Shown piece by piece: positions 33,562 to 43,520 of a stretch of DNA of 64,000 nucleotides; position 1 is the first letter of the stretch; every line of letters begins with the position of its first letter. Location: positions 42,016,826-42,080,825 of the forward strand of contig CM030714.1 in the NCBI GenBank assembly GCA_017979445.1, written 5' to 3'. This stretch comes from Akebia trifoliata. Lineage: Eukaryota; Streptophyta; Magnoliopsida; Ranunculales; Lardizabalaceae. Under the pieces are notes generated by a model that did no database searches, had not been told where the DNA came from, and worked only from the letters and a program-made list of their open reading frames with translations. Position numbers and translations under genes: made by a program.

Positions 33562-35379
33562 ACCACCATTGTGAGGATGGGGTTAAAATTAGGGGAAAAA
33601 TTCACTGTTTTATAAGGCAGTAGAAGTAGAACCTTTTTCACAACGTAGATTATTGTGCCTCAAAGCAATTTTCTTCCCTATTTTCAAGTTATATTTTTTA
33701 ACACTCTTGTCTGCTGGTTAGCAATACGTGATACTTACCCATACGAAGGATGGTGGAGAATGCATTACAATTTACAGCATGGGTCCATGATCATCTCTTG
33801 GTCTTCATATAATCAATTTTACGTCAATCTGACAGTACTTTATCACCTCCGTACATGGGGACCGATTCATTTTCAACTATATGTCTATAACAGTATAAGT
33901 CCACAACTGGTGTGTGGTGCCTGTACTTAATTTGTACGTGCATGCATGCATGGAGTGAAAATTAATTATTGGTAGTCTTAGGTGCTGTTTGTTAAACTGA
34001 AAAAAATAAGTGCTGAATAGCATTAAGCGCTGAATTTAAGTGTGAAAAAGTTGTTTGTTTAGATGCTGAATTATGTTTGTTACACATTGCTGAAATTGAT
34101 AAATTGTCTTTGTTACCCTTACAATCATATTATACATTGTTTGCATGTTTCAAATGCTTATTTATTATCAAAAACAATAAAATATATTATTTCTTATAAA
34201 ATTAAAATACAATTTATTTTTTAATAATAAATAATACTCAAATCTTCAATTTATAAATAATAATTTCTATTTATAAAAGCCCACAAATTTCAAATTAAAA
34301 ATAATAATGTCATATAAGTCACCAAAATTTGAAATCAACTTTAAAAAGAACTTAATTTTGGATGAATAATTTTTTATAGAAATGAAGGATGTGTAATTAT
34401 AAAAGCACCCTATAAATTAATAAGGGCAACCCACACTATAGCCATTTTTTGTTTTGTTTTATATGGATTAAAATTTTTGGAATGAGCAAATTTTTAGTGA
34501 GGATGGTTTATATGGTCTAGAGATCATCCTCACCAAAAATCGGCCTATTTTGAAACTTCTAACTCGTTAAAAATAGATTTAAAAAAAAAAATGGACAATT
34601 TACGGTTCTTGAACTTGTTTGAATAGGGTTAGAAGTTTCAAGATGTGCTGATTTTTTGTGAGGATGATCTCCTCATTGTAGAGATCATCCTCACCAAAAA
34701 TCAACTCATTCCAAAACTTTTAACCCATATAAGACAAAATAATTTAGCTATGGTGTGGGTTTATTAATTTATGGGGTATTTATATACTTATCCATGGGAT
34801 ATAAGAGGTAATATCCTTTTAAGAATAAGGGCATACTTGTCCATGCTCAAAAAAACAAAGGGCATACTTGTCCGTGTTGAAAAAAGCGAAGTGCTTACCG
34901 CTTCAGCACTTTTTTTCAGCATCAAAATAGTGCTGAATTTTTTTCACTTATTTTCAACAATAAGCACGAGTAAACAAACGTGCTATTTTGACAAAAGTGC
35001 TGAATTTAATTTTTTTCAGCAATAAGCGCTGAAAAATAGCGCAAACAAACACCGCCTTAATGTAAGACATCTCCTCAAACTAAAAAAGTGGATGACCAGC
35101 TGGGACAAAATGAATGATTCTAAGGCCCAAGACTGAATCCAACTTTAGTACAAATCTAATTGAGATATGGGTTCAAACCCTAAGTAAGTATAACATACCT
35201 GGCACTCCCACCACGGTTTTTAAGACTCTAGAGCGGCTTTTCTCGTCGATCATGGATACTTTCATCACCACCTTTTGCTGCAAGATATTTATAGAAATAT
35301 CAACTTCTCCATCACAATCAGTATGTAAAATGACAGAATGATAAAAAGACAAACTAAATTATCTCAATACCTTCACCAT
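33096..35379 (-). CDS. HIPP-type HMA-domain protein A, three exons, 116 aa, lacks CxxC
   Basis: Exons on the minus strand: 35371-35379 (ATG GTG AAG), 35199-35277 (79 bp) and 33096-33358 (263 bp). All junctions have GT/AG and the phases join to 351 nt. Residues 4-67 form an HMA fold: KVVMKVSM, a first helix SRSRVLKTVV, VSLEGKERDMVVVIG, then DPVVLVKSLRKKVG. The metal site MxCxxC is replaced by MIDEKS (12-17), so copper or zinc binding by that loop is not expected. Residues 75-112 form a short charged linker and tail. The last four residues, CSIL, are a CaaX prenylation motif that would anchor it to membranes. Such Cys-less small HMA proteins are known as the class related to the HMA domains targeted by pathogen effectors. 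Expression is unproven. The 1.84-kb second intron contains two transposons. Confidence 0.88.
33498..33558. repeat. GA microsatellite in intron 2 of HIPP gene A
   Basis: About thirty uninterrupted GA units, inside the second intron near its 3' end. Length polymorphism between individuals is likely. Confidence 0.95.
33981..35056. mobile_element. hAT-like non-autonomous element in intron 2 of HIPP gene A
   Basis: The left end GGTGCTGTTTGTT and right end GCAAACAAACACCGCC are inverted copies. Subterminal AAGTGCTGAATAGC and TTTCAGCAATAAGCGCTGA repeats occur at both sides, as in many plant hAT elements. A clear 8-bp duplication is not visible. A DH-type MITE is nested inside it. Confidence 0.65.
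34428..34761. mobile_element. Double-hairpin MITE (DH family), intronic, diverged copy
   Basis: The ends AACCCACACTATAGCC and GCTATGGTGTGGGTT pair. The core hairpins (GTGAGGATGGTTTA; GTGAGGATGATCTCC facing GAGATCATCCTCACC) are clear. Unlike other copies it is flanked by ATTAATAA/TTATTAAT and not by long TA runs. Confidence 0.75.
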
Positions 35380-35528
35380 TTCAAAAGTTTACAAGCAGAT
35401 TAGTTACTAGAGAAGATGGAGAGAAAATCAACAAGTTTACAAGAAACTAAACAAATTATAAGCTTTGTTTCAAAAACAAAACTGTGTTAGAATTGATGAA
35501 GATGAAAGGTTTACTTAAAAGCAACACT

Positions 35529-35538
35529 ATATATATAA
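35529..35538 (-). promoter_or_regulatory. TATA box candidate of HIPP gene A
   Basis: TATATATATA lies about 150 bp upstream of the start codon on the minus strand, a plausible place for a plant TATA with a 110-120-nt leader. Confidence 0.5.
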
Positions 35539-35802
35539 CTTACAAAAAGGTTGGTGTATGGTAATATTAACATACATGGAAACATTGCATCCTAACTCTG
35601 GGACAATTAATCAAACTGGCCCTGCAATCTGGACCGTCCAATTATCCAAAGTGATTTGGAAAATAAGGTGCAAATATGGACCACAGAATTTTTTATCATG
35701 CATCCGTTTAAGAATTGGTCTGCAAACCGTCCATAGCATTATTAAATGACAATTCAAAAGGGAGGCATAACATGTTGACTGTCCAAATATTTGATCATGT
35801 AT

Positions 35803-35812
35803 GCCACGTGTC
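35803..35812. promoter_or_regulatory. G-box/ABRE-like element upstream of HIPP gene A
   Basis: GCCACGTGTC contains the palindromic CACGTG core bound by plant bZIP and bHLH factors, and matches the ABRE form. It is about 425 bp upstream of the gene A start codon. Function is inferred. Confidence 0.45.
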
Positions 35813-36420
35813 ATATTATCGACTTTAAGTTCATACCTAACTCTTAGAGAAAATGAATTTGGTTTGAATTAATTTGGCCAGGACAGGGAAAGGAGTGGTG
35901 ATGTGGTAGTTCTGATAGTATATTTGTCACAGTATCTTAAGAATCTAAGCTGTTCGAAAGGGAAGATGTAATTTGTTCCAACTTTTTTAACATTTTATAG
36001 TCATCAGATCAACAGACTTGAAGATTCTTGTACTTTATTTTAAATGTGTTGCAATATTTCATGAGTGCTGACAAAGATGTTTCTATCAAACATGACAACA
36101 ACTATGTGGAAATTCAACTTAACAAACCGACTTTTGAAGGACTAAATAGTTTCGTGAAAAAGGAGGAAAATCATTGTGTCACGCATCATATGGGTTGAGT
36201 GCATATCCTGTATTCCCTTGATTTTAATATTGCTTCCCAAGAGATATACTTTTCTAGGACCGTACATATCCATGAGTTATTGTCCCACATCTTATGACCG
36301 AGTAGGGCTGTCAATGGATCGGTCCGGATTGGTTTGGATGGGTTCCTTTGTGATAATAATTTATTAGATCTGAATCCAATCAGATCTGTCATTTTAAGTT
36401 CTGACTTTACCAATATAATA

Positions 36421-36817
36421 TGTGTAGAGGTAGTTTTTGTGAATACCTCGAGATTCTCTACCCTTTGATCTCTCAGTCCTTGAGCCCTCGAGGTCTTTTC
36501 CCCGTCTCTTGTACCATAAAGACTCCGATGCTTAAGTTAGAAAAAAAATCTAAGTTTTAAGACTTCTTTTAGATAGAAAATATTGCGTACCTACTTCGTG
36601 ATGTTGAGCCCTTGATTTCCTCCTAATTATTCTTCATTCGAAATATAATTGCTCGACTTAGTATAAGATCCTGTATTTTTAGGAATCTCAGATTTAGACG
36701 CTTTTTCCAATCCTACGGCTTATGTCTTCTTTTATTGTATTCTCATCCTCATCGATGGGTCGGATGATCATTTTGTTGCATGTCCCTACTTCGAGATTGG
36801 TAAATTTTTTCTCCACA
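36421..36817 (-). repeat. 3' LTR of the truncated Tat-type element
   Basis: On the minus strand it starts TGTGGAGAAAAAATTTACC, directly after the polypurine tract, and ends CTACCTCTACACA. It has the same left-edge pattern (AGAGGTAG-TTTTGTGAATACCTCGA on the plus strand) as the LTR at 18838, so the two families are related. Confidence 0.65.
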
Positions 36818-37447
36818 ATGCCCCTTTCAGGAACTCAGGTGTAACCTAGGTTACCGAGAGTTATTATCTAACTATAAGGTTCGGTGTGCAAACCACGTGG
36901 TATCATAAGGATAGAACGGTCATACTCGATGCGCAATAATTACCTCATTAATGCTTAGCACACGCGTCATTTTTCTGCCGGTCATTTTTACTGTGCCGTT
37001 TAAGTGATTGATGCGTGACCCTCCACCTCATGCGTCATGATGTCGGTCGCACATCACTTATGTACACATGTCACATTCCCATTGGCCCAATATGGTGTCG
37101 TTGTTACATGGTCGAATGGACTTCTATGCTCGATCACGCGCATTTTTTTTGCCTTGATGGTCTCGTTCTTCGAGGTTCATCCCTCTTGGATTGTCAAATA
37201 TCGATGTCTTCCTATTCATTGATTTCTTTTACGAATCCCGAGATTGTTTACCTTATTTAAGGAGAGCCTTGCAATTCTTCTACTACTTTTGCTACTGTCT
37301 TCATCCCTCTCTAGCTTTCACACTCTTGCCTTCTTCTCTTGCTCAGTGCCTTTTGCTCGGATCTCATCCTCTTTTTTTTCTTTAAGGTACTTTCTTCACC
37401 GTTTCTTGATCTTCTTTGCTTTCTTTTCCTTTGAATTTTTATTTATC

Positions 37448-40400
37448 ATGGGGAAGAAACCCATAAACCCCCCACTAGACCTAACATAGATTCTGTCAGG
37501 GATCAATTTAGGATACCTAACTCTGTAACCATTTCTTATACTAAATGTCTTAGACCCCTACAACAGTGGGATGAAGGCACCATAGTCATTAACTGGGCCA
37601 GCTTTGTGTTGTCCTCTAGATCCCTTTTAGCCCCCTGACCCGCAAGGTCCTTAACTACCATCATAAGGCTCTGGGTCAGATGATTGGAAACTTTTACTGA
37701 CTTATTCGTATGATCAAGCTGGTAAACTTGAAGTTGAAGGAGCACCACAAGCTCAGGCTCGATGACATCCGAGCTTAGTTCACCACGGCCAGAACTCCAA
37801 AAGGGATGCCTACTTCTACTTGACAAAAAGGAAGGGGAGGGAAATGCTTTTCAATCTTCCTGATTATGATAAGGAGTGACCCCTTTATCCCATTGAACAA
37901 ATGAGTTGTGAGAGCACGTCCTTGATCATCTCGACCCTCTGAAAGCGCCCTCGATCCGCGAGGTACGCGAATCCGCTTTTGATTTTTGAGGTTTGCGAGT
38001 CGTCACTACGGTCTAGGAACCGAACATTGACTCTAAAATGCAAATAATACTAATTTACGAAAGAAAATATGTGTCCGGGATTATGTTGCGGGGTTGGAAG
38101 GTGTTAGGCACCAACCCCGCCCGCAAACGCCGATCTCTACTTTTCCCAAATAAAATACATTGCTAAAAGACCTAAATAAATAAATAAATAAAATAAGAAT
38201 GAAAAATACCCAGATGATCACAACGATAGTTCCCTCAAAGCTAACGGAGAGATTCCTTGCTTGTGATTCCTTATTTTATTTTCGTTACTAGATCCGTTTC
38301 GGATCTCCAAGATGAAGTATCTTCTCCTTAGATCTAAGTACTTCCTAATTTTCGATAGATTTATGGATGTTTTTAAAAGGTTTATGGGTATTTTTTGAGT
38401 AAAAGTTGGGGTTTGGTATTAGGTAAGGAGGTAGGGCTTTAAAATTAGGGTTTGGGGAAAGCTAGGAAGACTTTTTGACCTACTTTTTCTAGGGTTTATT
38501 TTTACCTACGAAAATAGGTTGTAGAGATCCCTATTTATAGATTTTTTTAGATAGAGTTAGTGCTAGATTAGAATTATTTTAGATAGAGTTAGTGTTTGAT
38601 TAGAATTATTTTAGATAAAGTTACTGATTGATTAGAATTCTATTAGAGTTAAGGTTTGACTTTGGTCTTATTAGATTGACTATGTTTCTTTAAATTAGGG
38701 TTTTGACTTAAGCCTTACTTGATTGACTAGATTTGAGGGTTTTGACTTAAGTCTTACTTGATTGACTTGACTTATGATTTTGACTTAAGTCTTACTTGAT
38801 TGACTTTAATTAGGATTTCACTTTACATTAATTAATGTTTTAATTATTAATTTCATAATTTTAAATTGTTAAAATTGGAAAATTATTGTTTTGCCCCTAA
38901 ATAGACCTTTTGCGTTTTAAGTCATTTTTCGATGTTCTAAGATGTTTTGGAATCAATTTTTCATAAAGAATTCAATGAGAATATCGGTTTGTATCACTTA
39001 TGAATTTTTTTGGCATAAAATGATCGTGAACTTTATGAGGGGCATTTTCGTAATTTTATCGAATTTGGTGAAAATTGGCGAAATGGCTTATTTGGTTTCA
39101 ATTTGTTGTTTTATGTGTTTGAAAGAGTTTTCCTAAGCGCCTATGGATGTTTTGATGTTAGGGGTATTTTGATAATTTGATCATTTTTTAGTAATTTTTA
39201 TCATAAAGCTTCTTTTTGTCTAAAAAATGATGATTTCTATGTTTTTGGGGTCATATTTTCCTAGTGTAGTGTGGTTTCTAAAGTTTTGTTAGTTCGAGAT
39301 ACCTCATCCAAATTTCTGAAACACATCTGGTAACCAAATAGAGCTTTGGAATAAACATTTATCATTGGGAATCGTTGCAATCGAGTTGATGAGTTGATTA
39401 ATCAGGCGAGTGCAAAAATGGGGTGTCAACACCCTCCCTTGCAATATAATGGGTTTACCGGGGGTAAGTATTTTGAGCCTTTCCTCTATAGGCTTCTATT
39501 CCTTTTTTATTTCTTCTAATACTTGTTGTTCGTTTTGCAGATTACCCAAAGGACAACAACCCCCCTCTTACTATTGTTCTCGAAGCCATTCTCTGAGACA
39601 AAAAATTGAAGAGATGCCTAATCGACCCTTCTTTTCAGGGCCATTGCTTTCGACCTCATCTCACCCATTTCCTTTTCCCTCGAGACCTCTTTTCTTTTAG
39701 CCTCGACCTCGATACCTCTTCCAACACTACTCTAGAGTCAACTACCCCTCAATCTTTCTTCCTCCAATTGTGTGATTGGACCGAAGAAAAATAAAAAGAG
39801 ATGGGTAGTCTGCTTCGTGTTCACAAGCCCCCCTTCCTATTCTTCTGCCACCCCCCGTATCCCATACTGATTAGGACCTTGATGTCTAGATCCTAGCCCT
39901 GACCCAGGATGGTCTGCCTCCTCCCACAAAGAGGCAGAAAAGGAATGCTCTTCCATAAAAGAAATAGGTGAATGAAGCCTCTACTACTTTCACCAACTAG
40001 AAGTCACTCTTGACTTCTGGGAAGGGGTTTAGGTCTTCTTCCCATGTCCTTAACACTCATCAAGCCTCTTCCGTGGATAAGGATTTTTCTCTTGTTCCCT
40101 TGATCAGTGAACGACGCATTCCCGAGTCCTGTTCAACCCTAAAGAAAGGTAAGGTGGCTTGGGTAGTTTTCAAGTCAGCTCGCCTCCTGGATGACAAGAG
40201 GGTCATTTACGATCTACTAGACAAGGACCCCGATTCCTTATTCGAAGACTCTCTTAGGGAGATGACTCAGGTATACCTTTTTTCCTTCTCTTTTCGTTCA
40301 TTTATTACCTTTCAATATATTTATTATCCTCTAATTAATTTTGTTTCTACCATGTATAGGTTCAGCGCTTCCTCTTTGCCTTCTCTTTGGAGAGAGCGAA

Positions 40401-40866
40401 GCCTGCTCGGAAAATTGGCCTCCTATTTGAGGAAATCCAAGCCTCTCTGGTTCGGAGAGATCAGATGACCTTCGACCTTACTACAGAGGTTAAGAACCTT
40501 AAGGAGTCCCTTCAAAAGTCTCAAGAACTTTTCATGCAAGAAGGGAAAGACCTTTGCTAAATGATCTTCGAGTTGGAGGCCTTCCTTGAAAATGAGGGGA
40601 AGAAAATTTAGGCCCTCAAGGAGTAGAAGGATAGGCTCCAACTCCACCTAGATACCACTATCAACAATTGGGAAGAAGCATAACAAGATGAGAAGAAGAT
40701 GGCAGATGATCTCGCTTCCAAGCTCTAAGCCCTAGCCAATACTTCCATGTAGACCCCCTCCATTGTCTTGCCCACTGACCCTCATACCTCCAACCTTCTA
40801 GAAGCCCCCAAGTTGACCAAGGCTGGGAGAAGGGTTCCTCCGCCCCCGCCCCCCCTTGAGGCTTAA
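37448..40866 (+). pseudogene. Antisense extra gene of the Tat-type element, spliced, broken
   Basis: The start is ATGGGGAAGAAACCC. A first exon region (to about 37939) resembles the plant family annotated as gypsy-type putative transposase domain: pieces such as LNYHHKALGQMIGNFY and YLTKRKGREMLF appear in shifted frames. The solo LTR interrupts at 37940-39431. Exon continuation GLPG|GTAAGT (39464), then TTTGCAG|ATTACCCAAAGG (39541). A later exon (40010-40270) reads KGKVAWVVFKSARLLDD and ends ...TQ|GTATACC. After the TATAG acceptor at 40360 comes a coiled-coil-like segment (ERAKPARKIGLLFEEIQASL, TFDLTTEVKNLKESLQKSQE) with stops, then a Pro-rich end (VPPPPPPLEA). The function of such extra ORFs is not known. 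Confidence 0.65.
37940..39431 (-). mobile_element. Solo LTR (gypsy, family G1), minus orientation
   Basis: Both edges are marked by CCCTC (37935-37939 and 39432-39436). On the minus strand it begins TGTTGACACCCCATTTTTGC and ends GAGGGCGCTTTCA. At 1492 bp it is shorter and more diverged than the other three G1 LTRs, so probably older. It is inserted in the antisense gene of the Tat-type element. Confidence 0.93.
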
Positions 40867-40869
40867 TTT

Positions 40870-42224
40870 TTTTTAATATGTACTATTTCGTTCTTTTGTA
40901 GTCTGTAATATACCTCTCCCTTAATTTGTAGTTTACTCTGCTATTTCTCCGAGCCTTCGTAGTTATTGATGATTGTCTCCAAACACTCAATTATACGCAC
41001 ATTTTCCGGATATTTATCTTGATTTTTGTACCTATTTCTCTATATTAAGATAATAATCATGATAAGCCTCAAACCACCACGTTGCATGTTAATTAGGCTT
41101 AATTATATATAAATAAATTCATTTACTAGATAAATCTAATTACGTGTGTTTCTTGTGCAGAAAATCAACAATTTGGAATCAAAATCTCAAGGCAAAAGCA
41201 TTTGGGCCCACTTTGGAATGCCCTAATACTTGGAATGCCCTAATCCTTTGGAATGCCCTAATCCTTAACTCATATTCTCCTCTTTTGTCTTTTTGTGCAA
41301 AGAAAAGTGGAGGCTACTTTTAGACTCTTCTACACACATTTTTCTCTATAAATAGAGCCTTCATTTCTAGAAAAAGGGTCCCATCTTGATACTCTTATCC
41401 AAGACTCCTTTAATCTAAGGCTCTTTGCCTATTCTCTTATTTTTTGTATTTTCATTTTCTAGTTATTTCCTTTTGGCTAATTAGTCTTGTAAGAAGTAGA
41501 AGAAGAAGAAGTTGTAATTTTCTCCATGAAATGAAGAAAAGTTCTTTCATCTCTTATCTTCCCTCTCTTGCAATGACATTAGGCTAAGTTCCCCTCCATT
41601 GAAGAGTGGAAAAGCCTAGAGCAAGTTCTTGTGTTATTTTTAATTTCATGCCTTTCTTTTATTTAAAGTGCTTATGAATTCTCTTTAAGTTTCTTGCACC
41701 TATTATTCTTAATATAGATACTTTATGCTTAGATTAGATCAAGATAAAGTATGCTTAAACTAGATAATTGGTAGTAGGAAGTTTTCAAAGAATTCTACTT
41801 TGTTTATGTTCCCTTATTTCATTTCATTTGCAAAACTTTCCCATCTAAGGAGCTAACACCAAACCCTTACGATTAAGTTATAAAAAGGCTTGAAACTAAG
41901 AATTGCTCATCAACATGTTCTAGGTAGATCTACCTCTAATGGTATTTTAATTTCATAAGTTTACTTGCTTTTAATTTCATTTACTTTAGTTTCTTTTCTA
42001 GTAATTTTACATTTTCTTATAAGTTCAAAAATACAAAGAAAAACAGTTTTAATTCCTTTTAGTTAAATTGAATTTTATCTTCTTAGCTTAACTCTATTCC
42101 TCCTTTCTCTTGGGTTCGATCCCCTACTTGCCCCACAAGTAAGGTAAACGTAAGATTATTATTAACTCCGATGGGAAAAACAACGATAGTCTCATCAGTT
42201 ATACCTTGTTATTATTATTTTTTT
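40870..42224 (+). other. Possible solo LTR or element spacer; no gene
   Basis: A segment of about 41060-42197 starts TGATAAGCCTCAAACC and ends GTCTCATCA, has CTATAAATAGAGCC (TATA-like) at about 41346, and carries TGGGTTCGATCCCCTACTTG near its end, all LTR-like. Matching target duplications were not found. A triplet of GGAATGCCCTAAT repeats lies at 41214-41263. Confidence 0.35.
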
Positions 42225-42775
42225 AGTTTGAAATGTAGGGTTTGGTTGAACTGATCTTACCCTAAACTCTACCTTGTCGATTCATTGAATCAAAGGGTAA
42301 GGTCTACCTCATTGATTTGTTGAATCAAAAGGTAAGGTTTGGTTTGATGAACTGACCCTACCCTAACTTCTACCTTCTTGATTTGTTGAATCAAAGGGAA
42401 AGGTCTAGTTCGATAAACAGACCCTACCCTAGCCTTTACCTCCTCGATTTGTTTCATCAAATGGTAAAGTCATGTTCGATGAACCGACCCTACCCTAACC
42501 TCTTCGATTCGTTGAAACGAATGGTAAGGTTTGGTTCGATGAACTGACCCTACCCTAACCTCTACCTCTTCGATTCATTGAATCAAAAGGTAAGGTGTGG
42601 TTCAATGAACCGACCCTACCCTAGCCTCTACTCCTTGATTCGTTGAATCATAGAGTAAGGTCTAGTTCGATAAATCGATGAACCAACCCTACCCTAGCCT
42701 CTACCTCCTCAATTCGTTGAATAAAAGGGTCAGGATTGGTTTGATGAACCGACCCTATCCTAGCCTCTGTCTAGG
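42225..42775. repeat. 62-bp tandem array (about nine units)
   Basis: Units contain GATGAACCGACCCTACCCTA, CCTCTACCTC, and GATTCGTTGAATC, a small palindrome, followed by AAAGGGTAAGGT. Periodicity is about 60-64 bp. It lies between integrase and the antisense gene of the Tat-type element, where tandem repeats are common in this lineage. Confidence 0.85.
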
Positions 42776-42899
42776 AAATAACAATCTTTTTATTAGTTGT
42801 ATGAACAAATTACATCAACATTTTGATCACCTTAAGTAGGTACTTTTATTAAAAACAAAATAAATCCTAGACATTGCTACTACTTATTGATAATATCTA

Positions 42900-43520
42900 T
42901 TTAGGTTATGAATATTCCATGGGTTATTGATTGTGTCCCCAGCTATAGTCTTTAAAAAGTATACTCCAACTTCTCCCAACCTATCCACTAGGTAAGGTCC
43001 CTCCCAATTGGCTCCGAGCTTTTCATTGTTGACCGCTTGTGTATTCTGGAAGATCTATCTCAATACTAGGTCTCCAGGCTTTAATATCCTTCTTTGAATT
43101 TTCTGATCATATGATCCTTTAAGCTCTTGTTGATATCTCTAGAGTCTTTCCAAGACCATTTTTTTCTTTTCATCCATCCAATCGAGATTCCAAGCCAGTA
43201 ACTCATGATACATCTTCTGCTATTTTAGATCGTGTTGTTGGAACTTGTATCTCTATTGGTATGACCACCTTCGTACCATACGCTAGGGAGAACAGTGTGA
43301 CTCTAGTACCCCTCCTTGGGGTTGTACGATATGCCCAAAGTACGCTATGAAGCTCTTCTACCCATCTTCCCTTCCTTTCATTGAGCCTTTTTTTAAGGTT
43401 GATAAGATTGTTTTGTTTGAAGCCTCAGCCTGCCTATTCCCCTGAGGATACCTTGGAATTGAATTTAGCAACTTAATTCCATACTCGGTAAGTATTTTGA
43501 TGCTTTCTTTGCTGGCAGAA
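42900..43520 (-). pseudogene. Gypsy integrase, C-terminal part, broken
   Basis: On the minus strand, pieces read [19 protein letters not shown] (core end; the usual G-N-G-Q-A-E is altered), STLKKGSMK, then in shifted frames the C-terminal region with GDLVLR-like and ANWEGPYLV-like residues, ending INNPWNIH near 42910. The core catalytic D-D-E part is not present because the element is truncated near 43520. Integrase would insert the element's DNA in the nucleus; this one is dead. Confidence 0.75.

Larger units (their letters stand above)
35380..36420. other. 5' flank of HIPP gene A; no other gene seen
   Basis: This holds the likely promoter of gene A (TATA and G-box listed below). At 36305-36345 a sequence starting AGGGCTGTCAATGGATCGG resembles the hAT foldback terminus at 30650. 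Confidence 0.5.
36421..43520 (-). mobile_element. Truncated Ty3/gypsy element, probably Tat lineage, with an antisense extra gene
   Basis: On the minus strand: integrase C-terminal end (43500 to 42900), a 62-bp tandem array (42775 to 42225), a spacer, an opposite-strand spliced coding region (37448-40866), a polypurine tract (AAAGGGGCAT at about 36818-36830) and the 3' LTR (36817 to 36421). An extra antisense ORF between pol and the 3' LTR is known from the Tat lineage. All sequence upstream of the integrase is missing. A solo LTR is nested in it at 37940-39431. Confidence 0.7.

Noticed and set aside
42108..42140. Possible tRNA T-arm (GGGTTCGATCCC)
   Set aside because: No acceptor, D or anticodon arm fits upstream. 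The phrase occurs in a likely LTR end.
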